Shown here one piece after another: positions 8,462 through 17,972 of a DNA stretch of 64,000 bases. Source of the stretch: Borreliella afzelii (lineage in GTDB: Bacteria > Spirochaetota > Spirochaetia > Borreliales > Borreliaceae); assembly GCF_014202295.1 (NCBI RefSeq), contig NZ_JACHGM010000001.1, forward strand, positions 124,001-188,000. Direction: 5' to 3'. The notes beneath the pieces are model-generated. The model ran no database searches. It was given only the letters and a program-made list of their open reading frames with translations, and was not told the origin of the DNA. Positions within the stretch are counted from its first letter, which is position 1. Each line of letters opens with the position of its first letter. A program made the position numbers and the translations under genes.

Positions 8462-10054
8462 ATGATAAATTACAAAAATCTTAATGAACTTGAAAATTTC
8501 AAAATCCTTGAAAGAATTGACCCAGAGGTGCTAAAAACTGTATTAACTGGAAAAAGAATAAAAGAGTACGACATTACGATAGAAGGAGATAGTGTGCATT
8601 ATAATTACGCTTCAAAGCAAATTAATGAAAACCACCTTAAAATTTTTCAAAATTTAAGCGATGAAGCAAATTTAATAGAAAAATATAAAGAAATACTTAA
8701 TGGGGAAAGGGTCAATATTAGTGAAAATAGAAAAGTCCTACACCATCTTACAAGAGGGCAAATTGGTAAGGACGTAATAGAAGACAATAAAGAAAATATG
8801 CGGGAGTTTTTCCAATCAGAACTTGAAAAAATATATAATTTTGCAAAGCAAATCCATTCTGGGAATATTAAAAGCGCAAATGGTAAAAAATTTAAAAATG
8901 TAGTTCAAATAGGAATTGGTGGATCTAGTCTAGGACCAAAAGCTCTTTACAGTTCAATAAAAAATTATGCAAAAAAACATAACCTAGCCTTAATGAATGG
9001 TTATTTTATTTCAAACATCGACCCAGACGAATCGGCAGAGGTGCTAAATAGCATTAATATTGATGAAACGCTTTTTATTATTGTCTCAAAAAGTGGAAAT
9101 ACATTAGAAACCAAAGCTAATATGCAATTCTTAATAAACAAATTGAAATCAAACGGCATCAAAGAATATAAAAAACAAATGGTCATTATAACATTAAAAA
9201 ACAGCATGTTAGCGCTAGAGGAAAAAGGATATCTTGAATATTTCTTTATGCATGATTCAATAGGTGGAAGATTTTCTCCAACATCAGCAGTTGGACTTGT
9301 GCTACTTGCTCTTTGCTTCACAGAAAAAATTGTAAAAGAAATTTTAAAAGGAGCCAATAAAGCGGACAAAAAATCATTAAATAAAAACGTAAAAGACAAT
9401 GCGCCTCTCTTAGCAGCACTAATTAGTATATACGAAAGAAATGTTCTCAACTACAGTAGCAACTGTATAATTGCTTATTCTAAGGCAATGGAGAATTTTT
9501 ATCTTCACTTACAACAACTTGAAATGGAAAGCAATGGAAAAAGTGTAAACAGATTTAACGAAACAATAAACTATAAAACTGTAAGAATAATTTGGGGAGG
9601 CATTGGAACGGATGTTCAACACTCATTCTTTCAAATGCTTCATCAAGGAACAGATATAGTTCCAATGGATTTCATAGGTTTTAATGAAACACAACTTAAA
9701 GAAGATGTAATCTCTGATAATAGCTCAAGCAATGACAAATTAAAAGCAAATTTAATAGCCCAAATAATAGCATTCTCAAAAGGCAAAGAAAATAGTAACA
9801 AAAATAAAAATTTTAAAGGCGAGAGACCATCTGCACTAATATATTCAAAAGAATTAACACCTTATGCAATAGGATCAATACTCTCCCATTATGAGAATAA
9901 AGTAATGTTTGAGGGATTTTTATTAAATATAAACTCATTCGACCAAGAAGGGGTTCAGCTGGGAAAAACACTTGCAAATCAAATTTTAAAAAATGACACC
10001 TTTGAAGATGAAGCAATAGAATCTTATTCCAAAAAAATATTAAAACAAGATTAA
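8462..10054 (+). CDS. pgi: Glucose-6-phosphate isomerase
   Basis: Interconverts glucose-6-phosphate and fructose-6-phosphate, step two of glycolysis, the main energy route of Borrelia. SIS-fold motifs are clear: QIGIGGSSLGPKALY, IIVSKSGNTLETKANMQF, HDSIGGRFSPTSAVGL (PGI signature) and HQGTDIVPMDFIGF. Length (about 530) is slightly short for the family but typical of spirochaetes. AAAGGGG at 8448-8454 is 7 bases before the ATG at 8462, so I use that start; a GTG two codons earlier (8456) gives a 532-residue form often annotated but is only one base from the Shine-Dalgarno. The pfk gene lies 4 kb downstream on the other strand. Confidence 0.97.
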   Translation: MINYKNLNELENFKILERIDPEVLKTVLTGKRIKEYDITIEGDSVHYNYASKQINENHLKIFQNLSDEANLIEKYKEILNGERVNISENRKVLHHLTRGQIGKDVIEDNKENMREFFQSELEKIYNFAKQIHSGNIKSANGKKFKNVVQIGIGGSSLGPKALYSSIKNYAKKHNLALMNGYFISNIDPDESAEVLNSINIDETLFIIVSKSGNTLETKANMQFLINKLKSNGIKEYKKQMVIITLKNSMLALEEKGYLEYFFMHDSIGGRFSPTSAVGLVLLALCFTEKIVKEILKGANKADKKSLNKNVKDNAPLLAALISIYERNVLNYSSNCIIAYSKAMENFYLHLQQLEMESNGKSVNRFNETINYKTVRIIWGGIGTDVQHSFFQMLHQGTDIVPMDFIGFNETQLKEDVISDNSSSNDKLKANLIAQIIAFSKGKENSNKNKNFKGERPSALIYSKELTPYAIGSILSHYENKVMFEGFLLNINSFDQEGVQLGKTLANQILKNDTFEDEAIESYSKKILKQD

Positions 10055-10126
10055 TTAATTAATTAATTTTAAATATATAACCTTAAGTTTAAAAAAGAAT
10101 GCACTAAGCTTATACAAGAGGTAAAA

Positions 10127-11518
10127 ATGGATAAGATAAGTATATTATATACATTGATCAATATTACAACTATGCTTATTCTAATAAGCATAGTTTATTT
10201 TTGTAAAAGAAAAAATATTTCTTTTACAAAAAGAGTGTTTATAGCGTTAGGGCTAGGAATAGCATTTGGAATGACTATCCAATATTTTTATGGCACAAAT
10301 TCATCTATAACAAACGAAACTATCAATTGGATAAATATTTTAGGCGATGGATACGTAAGACTTCTTAAAATGATTATAACCCCTTTAATAATAACATCAA
10401 TAATCTCTGCAATAATAAAATTAACCAACAGTAAAGATGCTGGAAAAATGAGCCTATTTGTAATATTAACACTAGTATTTACAGCAGGCATTGCTGCTAT
10501 AATTGGCATTTCCACTGCTTTAATGTTAGGATTAACAGCAGAAGGACTGCAAGCGGGAGTAAGCGAAATTTTACAAGGTGAAAAATTACAAAAAGGCCTT
10601 GAAATATTACAGCAAACACCAATCACAAAAAAAATCACAGAACTTATTCCACAAAATATATTTGAAGATTTGGCAGGACTTAGAAAAAACTCAACAATCG
10701 GAGTTGTAATACTCTCAGCTATCACAGGAATAGCCGCCCTTAAAACATCTATCAAAAAGCCAGAATCAATAGAATTTTTTAAAAAAATAATATTAACGCT
10801 TCAAGACACAATATTGGGAATAGTAACTTTAATTTTAAAACTAACGCCTTATGCTATATTAGCTTTAATAACAAAAATTACAGCAACCAGTGAAATTAAA
10901 AGCATAATAAAGCTTGGAGAATTTATAATTGCTTCCTACATTGCCATAGGTCTTACATTTCTTATGCATATGACATTAATTGCAATAAATAAATTAAACC
11001 CAATTACTTTTATAAAAAAAATATCTCCAGCACTAACATTTGCATTTATATCTAGATCTAGTGCTGCAACTATACCTATTAATATAGAAATTCAAACTAA
11101 AAACCTAGGGGTAAGCGAAGGAATAGCAAATTTATCAAGCTCCTTTGGAACATCAATTGGGCAAAATGGTTGTGCAGCACTGCACCCCTCTATGCTTGCA
11201 ATAATGCTAGCGCCAACTCAAGGAATAAACCCTACAGATCCTTTATTTATACTAACACTTCTTGGATTAATAATAATAACTTCGTTTGGAGCTGCCGGTG
11301 CTGGCGGAGGCGCAACAACAGCTTCATTAATGGTACTCTCAGCAATGAACTTTCCAGTAGGATTGGTCGGACTTGTAATATCTGTTGAACCTTTAATTGA
11401 CATGGGAAGAACAGCTGTTAATGTGAGCGGCTCAATGATTGCTGGTGTTATATCTGCAAAACAACTTAAACAACTTGACTATAATATATACAATAAAGAA
11501 GAACTCATAACTAAGTAA
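10127..11518 (+). CDS. tcyP: TcyP-like L-cystine:cation symporter (DAACS family; also annotated gltP)
   Basis: A 463-residue secondary transporter with about eight hydrophobic segments and two re-entrant hairpins. Family assignment to sodium/proton:dicarboxylate-amino-acid symporters is clear. The subgroup looks like TcyP (cystine), not glutamate transporters: the N-terminus (KRVFIALGLGIAFG), the length (as recalled for B. subtilis TcyP), and FGTSIGQNGCAALHPSML replace the NMDGT motif of glutamate carriers. SSAATIPI is the first serine-rich hairpin. AGAGGGATTASLMVLSA fits the second hairpin. AAGAGG precedes the ATG. It is 14 bases upstream of CoA-disulfide reductase, which fits cystine import feeding a thiol system. 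Substrate is inferred. Confidence 0.85.
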   Translation: MDKISILYTLINITTMLILISIVYFCKRKNISFTKRVFIALGLGIAFGMTIQYFYGTNSSITNETINWINILGDGYVRLLKMIITPLIITSIISAIIKLTNSKDAGKMSLFVILTLVFTAGIAAIIGISTALMLGLTAEGLQAGVSEILQGEKLQKGLEILQQTPITKKITELIPQNIFEDLAGLRKNSTIGVVILSAITGIAALKTSIKKPESIEFFKKIILTLQDTILGIVTLILKLTPYAILALITKITATSEIKSIIKLGEFIIASYIAIGLTFLMHMTLIAINKLNPITFIKKISPALTFAFISRSSAATIPINIEIQTKNLGVSEGIANLSSSFGTSIGQNGCAALHPSMLAIMLAPTQGINPTDPLFILTLLGLIIITSFGAAGAGGGATTASLMVLSAMNFPVGLVGLVISVEPLIDMGRTAVNVSGSMIAGVISAKQLKQLDYNIYNKEELITK

Positions 11519-11532
11519 ATGGAAAAACAATC

Positions 11533-12864
11533 ATGAAAATAATAATTATTGGAGGCACATCAGCAGGAACTAGTGCCGCAGCTAAAGCAAAACGCTTAAA
11601 TAAAAGCCTAGACATTACTATCTATGAAAAAACAAATATTGTATCTTTTGGAACTTGTGGGCTGCCTTACTTTATAGGAGGATTTTTTGACAATCCAAAT
11701 ACAATGATCTCAAGAACACAAGAAGAATTCGAAAAAACTGGGATCTCTGCTAAAACTAACCACGAAGTTATCAAAGTAGATACAAAAAGCAATACAATTG
11801 TAATAAAAAATCAAAAAACAGGAAGCATTTTTAATAATAACTACGATAAACTCATGATAGCAACTGGCGCAAAACCTATTATTCCAGCAATCGACAATAT
11901 CAATCTAAAAAATTTTTATACGCTGAGAAATTTAGAAGACGGTCAAAATCTAAAAAATTTAATGGATAAAGAAGAGATTAAAAATATAGTGATAATTGGA
12001 GCTGGGTACATTGGAATTGAAATGATAGAAGCAGCAAAAAATAAAAGAAAAAATGTAAGATTAATTCAACTAGATAAACACATCCTCACAGATTCTTTTG
12101 ACGAAGAAATAGTTAAAATAATGGAAGAAGAACTAATAGAAAAAGGAGTTGAACTTCATACAAGTGAGTTTGTAAAAAGCTTAATAGGAGAAAAACGGGT
12201 AGAAGGAGTAGTAACAAACAAAAACACTTATCAGGCTGACGTTGTCATACTTGCTACTGGAATAAAACCTGATACTGAATTTTTGGAAAATCAGCTTAAA
12301 ACTACTACAAATGGAGCAATAATTGTAAATGAGTATGGCGAAACTAGCATAAAAAATATTTTTTCTGCAGGAGATTGTGCAACTATTTATAATATAGTAA
12401 GCAAAAAAAATGAATACATACCACTTGCAACAACAGCCAACAAACTTGGAAGAGTAGTCGGTGAAAATTTAGCTGGGAATCATGTTCCATTTAAAGGGAC
12501 ATTGGGCTCAGCTTCAATTAAGATACTATCCTTAGAAGCTGCAAGAACAGGACTTACGGAAAAAGACGCAAAAAAGCTTCAAATAAACTACAAAACGATT
12601 TTTGTAAAGGATAAAAATCATACAAATTATTATCCGGGGCAAGAAGATCTTTATGTTAAATTAATTTACGAGGAGAATACCAAAATAATCCTTGGAGCAC
12701 AAGCAATAGGAAAAAATGGAGCCGTAATAAGAATCCATGCTTTATCAATTGCAATCTATTCAAAACTTACAACAAAAGAATTAGGAATGATGGACTTCTC
12801 ATATTCTCCACCATTCTCAAGAACCTGGGATATATTAAATATTGCTGGAAATGCTGCCAAATAA
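11533..12864 (+). CDS. cdr: Coenzyme A disulfide reductase (FAD, NAD(P)H)
   Basis: Keeps CoA reduced; Borrelia lacks glutathione and uses CoA as its main low-molecular-weight thiol. The 443-residue protein has an FAD-binding GGTSAGTSAAAKAKR start, the single redox Cys42 in SFGTCGLPYF (no CxxxxC pair), a second NAD(P)H Rossmann motif IIGAGYIGIEM near 155, and the FAD motif FSAGDCATIYN near 278. The C-terminal dimerisation domain ends FSYSPPFSRTWDILNIAGNAAK, as in CoADR. It is often labelled NADH oxidase (nox) by homology. It sits 14 bases after the cystine-type transporter, likely one transcript, and ends convergent with pfk. Confidence 0.92.
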   Translation: MKIIIIGGTSAGTSAAAKAKRLNKSLDITIYEKTNIVSFGTCGLPYFIGGFFDNPNTMISRTQEEFEKTGISAKTNHEVIKVDTKSNTIVIKNQKTGSIFNNNYDKLMIATGAKPIIPAIDNINLKNFYTLRNLEDGQNLKNLMDKEEIKNIVIIGAGYIGIEMIEAAKNKRKNVRLIQLDKHILTDSFDEEIVKIMEEELIEKGVELHTSEFVKSLIGEKRVEGVVTNKNTYQADVVILATGIKPDTEFLENQLKTTTNGAIIVNEYGETSIKNIFSAGDCATIYNIVSKKNEYIPLATTANKLGRVVGENLAGNHVPFKGTLGSASIKILSLEAARTGLTEKDAKKLQINYKTIFVKDKNHTNYYPGQEDLYVKLIYEENTKIILGAQAIGKNGAVIRIHALSIAIYSKLTTKELGMMDFSYSPPFSRTWDILNIAGNAAK

Positions 12865-12878
12865 AAAGAATTTATAAT

Positions 12879-14222
12879 TTAATTCTTCATGCTAATCGGT
12901 TGCCCTGTGCTTGAAAGAACATCTCTCCAAAAAGAACCATTTGGATTAACCTTATTTCTATCAATTACCGCCATCTTAATTGGTATGTGCACGAATTTTG
13001 TACTCCACAGGCTAATCAACATTTTTGTCTTACCAGACATTGCGGCGTGTACAGCATTTGACCCAAGTCTAGCACAATAAAGCGAATCACTAGCATTAGC
13101 AGGTGAACTTCTAATAATATAGCTAGGATCAATGTATTTAAGGGTAAACTGGATATTTTTTGCTTTAAAATATTCTGTAATTTTATCTTTAATATAAAGC
13201 CCAATATCCTCATAAAGCAAATTCCCAGAATCGTCTTTCTTGCGAGGAAAATGATCAAAATATTTTTGACCTGCTCCTTCTGCTATTAATATTACTGCAT
13301 GAGGAATTTCTTCTAAGCTTTCTTTCTCTAAAAGCCGTCTTTCAAGATGAACAAGAAATCCATTAGGACCTTCTATGTCAAAATCAAGCTCTGGAATTAA
13401 ACAAAAATTAACATCATTAGAAGAAAGTGCAGTATGAGCAGCAATAAAGCCAGAATCCCGTCCCATAACCTTAACAAGTCCAATCCCATTATAAGCACTA
13501 TTAGCTTCAAAATGAGCGCCAGCAACAGCTGCAACCGCTTGTTCTACAGCGGTCTCAAATCCAAAAGATTTTTGAACAAACATAAAATCATTGTCTACCG
13601 TTTTAGGAATGCCTACAACTGCTATTTTCAAATTTCTTTTTTCTATCTCCTCAGCAATAAGAAGAGATCCCTTTTGAGTACCATCTCCGCCAATGTTAAA
13701 AATCATATTAATGTTCATTCTCTCTAAAGTATCAACTATTTCCACAGGTTTAATACCACCCCTTGAAGAGCCAAGAATAGTACCTCCAAATTTATTAATA
13801 TCATCCACAACATCTGGATTAAGATTAATAAAAGGTGAATTTGATTCCGGAAGAAGACCTTGATATCCAAATTTTACCCCATAAATATTGCGAACCCCAT
13901 AAATTTTCCATAAAGTTCGCACAATAGAACGAATAACATCATTAAAACCAGGACAAAGTCCACCACAAGTAGTAATAGCAGCTTTAACATGTCTGGGCAC
14001 AAAATAAATTTTTTCTCTAGGTCCAGCTTTTTCTAAAAGAACATCTTCATACTTATCTCCCTCATCTTCATTTCTATATACACTAAACTTAATTTTATTT
14101 TTCTCATTAACAAAATGCGACGAGCCTTCGCTAGCATAAAAATCAATCAAAGGATTGTTTTGCTTGCATTCTCCCAAACTATCTATTTTAAAATCTAAAT
14201 TTTCATTTTTAATTCTATACAC
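12879..14222 (-). CDS. pfk: 6-phosphofructokinase
   Basis: Phosphorylates fructose-6-phosphate in glycolysis. Motifs: TTCGGLCPGFNDVIRSIVR, GGTILGSSRGG, NIGGDGTQKGS and GIPKTVDNDF. The residue that separates donors is Gly in GGDGT (ATP type) while the second position is Lys in PKTVDND (seen in PPi enzymes and in long ATP enzymes such as those of kinetoplastids). This mix suggests ATP use by a long-form PFK, but biochemistry must decide. From memory, Borrelia has another, PPi-dependent PFK elsewhere. I place the start at GTG 14222 because AAAGGAG ends 6 bases before it; an in-frame TTG at 14252 would leave that Shine-Dalgarno inside the coding region. Length is then 447. Confidence 0.9.
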   Translation of the reverse strand: MYRIKNENLDFKIDSLGECKQNNPLIDFYASEGSSHFVNEKNKIKFSVYRNEDEGDKYEDVLLEKAGPREKIYFVPRHVKAAITTCGGLCPGFNDVIRSIVRTLWKIYGVRNIYGVKFGYQGLLPESNSPFINLNPDVVDDINKFGGTILGSSRGGIKPVEIVDTLERMNINMIFNIGGDGTQKGSLLIAEEIEKRNLKIAVVGIPKTVDNDFMFVQKSFGFETAVEQAVAAVAGAHFEANSAYNGIGLVKVMGRDSGFIAAHTALSSNDVNFCLIPELDFDIEGPNGFLVHLERRLLEKESLEEIPHAVILIAEGAGQKYFDHFPRKKDDSGNLLYEDIGLYIKDKITEYFKAKNIQFTLKYIDPSYIIRSSPANASDSLYCARLGSNAVHAAMSGKTKMLISLWSTKFVHIPIKMAVIDRNKVNPNGSFWRDVLSSTGQPISMKN

Positions 14223-14252
14223 CAAATACTCCTTTATAGTATTATAGCCCAA

Positions 14253-15224
14253 TTACTTTCTAATAAATTGACTTTGATCTTTAATCATATCATATATATC
14301 GTCGTAAATATAAGGAGAGCCTTCAACAGGAGATTTAATTAAATTGCCAGCTATAAATTCAAAATATTTATTCAGCTTTGAATTCTTCTCAAAATCAATA
14401 AATGGCACTCTATTATTAATAGCCTCTCTAAAACTTTTTGCAAAAGGTACAAAGCCTATAAACTCTATTGGTATATTAATATTATTTTTAACAACATTAA
14501 TCAAATTTTCACACATGGCAATTTCTTCACTAGTTTCTATTCTATTTAATACCACTCTAGGATAAAAATTATTCATCATCTTCTTAACTTTCAAAGAAGA
14601 ACTCAAAGAAATAAGTTCAATACCAACAACCAAATCTTTAAATCCAAGCTTTGTCCCTTCAATCTTATCTTTGAAAAAATTACCAATATAATCGCGCTCA
14701 GGGCTTTTTTGAGGAAAGCTTAAATACAAAAGGCGATAAAGAGCATTCTTTAAAAAAGAATAGGCATTAAGTATGGAGGGGGTCTCTGGCACTGTAACAA
14801 TTACACCACTATAAGATGCCAAATAAAAATCTATTGTATTATAAGAAGTTCCAGATCCTAAATCTAAAAAAATAAAATCAGCAATAAGATCATTTTGAAT
14901 GGATTCTATAATCTTTTTCTTAACAGAAAAAGGAAGATTAGCTGTTCCTGTATAAAGAGCATCACCTGGAATAAGGTAAAGTTTATCATAAGATGTTTTA
15001 CATACTAAATCTGAAAAATTTTTATCTTTTTTATTAATAAAAGAACCAATACCCACACCCTTATTTTTAACACCCAAACAAGTATGTAGATTAGAACCCC
15101 CAAGATCAAGATCAACAAGTATTACAGTTTTACCTAAGCTAGAAAGCTTATAACCAATATTTGCAACAAAAGATGTTTTTCCAACACCACCTTTACCACT
15201 TGCTACAGGAATAATTTTAGTCAT
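14253..15224 (-). CDS. MinD/FlhG-family P-loop ATPase
   Basis: A ParA/MinD-type ATPase of 323 residues. The deviant Walker A GKGGVGKTSFVANIG is at residues 10-24, ILVDLDLGGSN follows as switch I/Walker A', and FIFLDLGSGTSYNTIDF is the Walker B region. Such proteins position flagella, division sites or other large assemblies by ATP-dependent membrane or partner binding. There is no clear MinD-type amphipathic C-terminal helix. Its place between ktrA and pfk gives no functional hint. AGGA stands 7 bases before the ATG. The cargo is unknown; I would not call it MinD or FlhG outright. Confidence 0.8.
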   Translation of the reverse strand: MTKIIPVASGKGGVGKTSFVANIGYKLSSLGKTVILVDLDLGGSNLHTCLGVKNKGVGIGSFINKKDKNFSDLVCKTSYDKLYLIPGDALYTGTANLPFSVKKKIIESIQNDLIADFIFLDLGSGTSYNTIDFYLASYSGVIVTVPETPSILNAYSFLKNALYRLLYLSFPQKSPERDYIGNFFKDKIEGTKLGFKDLVVGIELISLSSSLKVKKMMNNFYPRVVLNRIETSEEIAMCENLINVVKNNINIPIEFIGFVPFAKSFREAINNRVPFIDFEKNSKLNKYFEFIAGNLIKSPVEGSPYIYDDIYDMIKDQSQFIRK

Positions 15225-15233
15225 TCTTAAATC

Positions 15234-16016
15234 CTAATTATCCTTACGATCTTTTTGAAAAATTTTCATAAAATTAAAAATCCCTACAAATCTCGACTTC
15301 TTTTCAGTATCTTTATTTAATTTTTCATCCTCCTTAGAAACCGAAATTAAATCTTTAATTAAATCTTTATTGTTTGTGAAATTTTCAATACTATCGGGTT
15401 TCCCACAAATTACAATTTTATCATCTTTTAAAAAAAAATAATCGCCATCAACAAATTCATATCTAGAATTACTTAAATTCCTAACAGCAATAACTGTAAT
15501 CCCACATTCCCTTCTAAGATCAGCTTCAAAAAGGGTTTTCCCAACATATTCTTTAGGAATAACAGTTTCAGCAACAATAATATCATACCCAATAATATTA
15601 TAAGTTGAAAGATTAGGAGATACTAATAATGGAGTTAATCTTCTAGCAGCATCTTTACTTGGAAATATAATTTTTGTTGCACCAAGAGTTTTTAATATTT
15701 CAGCATCATCCCTATTTTCTGTCTTAACACATATTTCCTTTAAACCTAAAAGATTACAATAATGGGTTACAAGAGCACTTTTGCCAAGATCATCATCAAA
15801 GTCAATCACAACAGCGTCTGTATCTACAGGAATTATTCTTTTTAAAGCATTTTTAGTAAATTGTTCAACAACAAAGCTTTCTGTAGATATCACATCATAT
15901 TCTTCAATAAGCTCTTTAGATGTATCTATGATAATAATTTGACAATCAAGTCTACTTAAATCTTCAAGCAAGTGAATTCCCAAATTACTAAGTCCAATAA
16001 TAACAAATGTTTTCAT
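15234..16016 (-). CDS. ktrA: KtrA, RCK subunit of Ktr potassium uptake system
   Basis: A cytoplasmic gating subunit. RCK_N is a Rossmann domain with the glycine motif VIIGLSNLGIHL at residues 5-16, the acidic end of strand 2 (IIIIDTS) and a TVIDFDD-type strand later. RCK_C follows at about 140-220 (IPKEYVGKTLFEADLR, ITVIAVR). A charged tail (about 230-260) is not part of the family. It starts 3 bases after the KtrB stop, so the two are co-expressed. RCK octamers bind nucleotide and open the KtrB pore. Confidence 0.93.
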   Translation of the reverse strand: MKTFVIIGLSNLGIHLLEDLSRLDCQIIIIDTSKELIEEYDVISTESFVVEQFTKNALKRIIPVDTDAVVIDFDDDLGKSALVTHYCNLLGLKEICVKTENRDDAEILKTLGATKIIFPSKDAARRLTPLLVSPNLSTYNIIGYDIIVAETVIPKEYVGKTLFEADLRRECGITVIAVRNLSNSRYEFVDGDYFFLKDDKIVICGKPDSIENFTNNKDLIKDLISVSKEDEKLNKDTEKKSRFVGIFNFMKIFQKDRKDN

Positions 16017-16019
16017 ATT

Positions 16020-17342
16020 TCAACCAACCAAAATATCCTGCCTTGGCCTTGTAAATTCTTCAAAACGTGACTTTCTTGAAACAAAAACAGCCATTGAAAA
16101 AAGTCCTATTCGTCCTGCAAACATAGTAAAAATTATAATGACTTTACCCCAAAATGACAAATCCTGGGTTACTCCAACTGAAAGACCAACTGTTCCAAAA
16201 GCAGAAAATACTTCATAACCCAAATCAATAACTTTCCAATTGCCAGATCCTCCCTCAAAAAAAAGAAGCATAAAAAAAGAAAAACTTACAATAAAAATAG
16301 CTCTTGCAAAAAATAAAAGTGCAAATCTTATACTATCTATTGAAACCTTGTAAGACCCAATAATATATCCATTGCCGTTTTGATTTTTAACAACAGCTAA
16401 TATAATTAAAAAAAATGTTGTAATCTTAATTCCCCCCGCAGTTGATCCGGGTGCCCCACCAATAAACATGAATGGTAGAGAAACTATTTGAGTTCTTCCG
16501 CTTATTAAAGAATTATCAAGATAATTAAAACCGGCTGTTCTAGTACTAATCGAATAAAAAATTGAATTAAATATTAGAGTACTAATCGAATAACCATCTT
16601 TTAATTTATGTATCTCTGTAAAAAAGAATAAAATTGCACCAATTATAATTAAAACAAAACTCAAAGAAAAAACTATTTTGGCATGAAGTGATAATTTTTT
16701 TTTATTCTTAATAGTATTCTTTACATCTCTATAGACCATAAACCCAAGCCCACCACAAATTATTAAAATAGAAACCACAACTATGGCTTCAGGAACATCT
16801 CGCCATGCATAAATGCTCTCAGAATGCATAGAAAAACCTGCATTGCAAAAAGCAGAGATTGTGGTAAATAAAGCCTCTAAAAATGAAATATTAACTCCCC
16901 TAAGCTTAAAACAAATAAGTATTAATATTAAACCTATCATTTCAATTGAAAAAGTTATAAATAATATGCTTTTTAAAATTCTAATAGGATTATACTCTAT
17001 ATTTGAAAGGGAATACTGCTTTATTATTCTTGCATCTGTTAAATTCATTTTCTTTTTAGGTATAAGCAAATAAAAAGTAGTAATGCTTATAAATCCTAAC
17101 CCCCCAAGCTGGACTAGTAACATTATCAAAATAAATCCAAAAGTAGAAAAACCTTCTATTTCAACAGTTGTAAGACCTGTAATACTTACAGCAGAAACAG
17201 CGGTAAAAAGAGCATCAATGTATGCTAATTTGCCATCACCTCCCCAAGAAATAGGCAGCATTAACAAAAGAGAGCCTACAAACATAATTAAAACAAAATA
17301 ACTAAAAAGTAAAAACCTGTCGCTAAATTCAAATTTCAACAT
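16020..17342 (-). CDS. ktrB: KtrB, pore subunit of Ktr/Trk potassium transporter
   Basis: An integral membrane protein with about eight to ten hydrophobic helices arranged in four M1-P-M2 repeats. Each selectivity-filter glycine region is visible: SITGLTTV, FCNAGFSM, TRTAGFNY and GTVGLSVG. The length of about 440 fits KtrB, shorter than E. coli TrkH. Older annotations call it NtpJ. I use the ATG at 17342; a TTG three codons earlier (17351) is possible, and neither has a clear Shine-Dalgarno. It is first of a ktrB-ktrA-MinD-like-pfk leftward cluster and diverges from the CyaB-like gene. Confidence 0.92.
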   Translation of the reverse strand: MLKFEFSDRFLLFSYFVLIMFVGSLLLMLPISWGGDGKLAYIDALFTAVSAVSITGLTTVEIEGFSTFGFILIMLLVQLGGLGFISITTFYLLIPKKKMNLTDARIIKQYSLSNIEYNPIRILKSILFITFSIEMIGLILILICFKLRGVNISFLEALFTTISAFCNAGFSMHSESIYAWRDVPEAIVVVSILIICGGLGFMVYRDVKNTIKNKKKLSLHAKIVFSLSFVLIIIGAILFFFTEIHKLKDGYSISTLIFNSIFYSISTRTAGFNYLDNSLISGRTQIVSLPFMFIGGAPGSTAGGIKITTFFLIILAVVKNQNGNGYIIGSYKVSIDSIRFALLFFARAIFIVSFSFFMLLFFEGGSGNWKVIDLGYEVFSAFGTVGLSVGVTQDLSFWGKVIIIFTMFAGRIGLFSMAVFVSRKSRFEEFTRPRQDILVG

Positions 17343-17438
17343 ATCATACAAAAAGTTGTTTAAATTATTAAAAATCCATCTTATATAGCATAATATTTTA
17401 ACATTGAAATATTATCATAATTACATTATTTTTAATAT

Positions 17439-17972
17439 ATGTTCGAAATAGAATCAAAAGCATTTATTCCTCCAAAAGAGTTGAAAAGAATTATTAAGTT
17501 AGCAAATAAAAAATTCAAGTTTATTAAAGAAGAAATAAAGACTGATATCTATTACTCAAACCCAAAAAAAATTATAAGAATAAGAAAATTAAATACTCTA
17601 GAAAAAATTGTCACATTTAAAAAAAAAATATTAGACAAAAACAATGCTATAGAAATTAATAAAGAAGTAGAATTCAAAATAGATAATGTTAACAATTTTT
17701 TAATCCTTCTAAAAGAGCTTAAATTTAAAAAGCTATACAAAAAGATAAAAAAAAGCTTAATTTATCAAACTAATAATTTAAATGTGGAGATAAATGAAGT
17801 AAAAAATCTTGGATTTTTTTTAGAAATAGAAAAAATAATTAACAATCAAAATGATATAGATTTAGCAAAAAAAGAAATCAATAACATAATCAATCAATTT
17901 GGATTAAAAGAAAACCTTGAAACTAGATCTTACTTTGAATTACTCTCATCGACAAACCAAAGTAAAAAATAA
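17439..17972 (+). CDS. cyaB: CyaB-like class IV adenylyl cyclase / CYTH domain protein
   Basis: A 177-residue triphosphate-tunnel protein. The CYTH signature ExExK is E3-I-E5-S-K7, followed by alternating basic and acidic strands (IRIRKL, IVTFKKK, EINKEVEFKI, LNVEINEV, FFLEIEKI) and a terminal TRSYFELL that matches the end of class IV cyclases. The family also contains thiamine triphosphatases and inorganic triphosphatases, so cAMP production is likely but not proven by sequence. No other cAMP gene is in the window. No Shine-Dalgarno precedes the ATG. The last 27 bases overlap the convergent secreted-protein gene. Confidence 0.82.
   Translation: MFEIESKAFIPPKELKRIIKLANKKFKFIKEEIKTDIYYSNPKKIIRIRKLNTLEKIVTFKKKILDKNNAIEINKEVEFKIDNVNNFLILLKELKFKKLYKKIKKSLIYQTNNLNVEINEVKNLGFFLEIEKIINNQNDIDLAKKEINNIINQFGLKENLETRSYFELLSSTNQSKK

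Noticed and set aside
12866-12887. AAGAATT...AATTCTT hairpin between cdr and pfk as terminator
   Set aside because: Seven AT pairs, 8-base loop, overlaps the pfk stop, no T-run; too weak to list.
13434-13727. 97-codon frame opposite pfk
   Set aside because: Shadow of a conserved gene, no start context.
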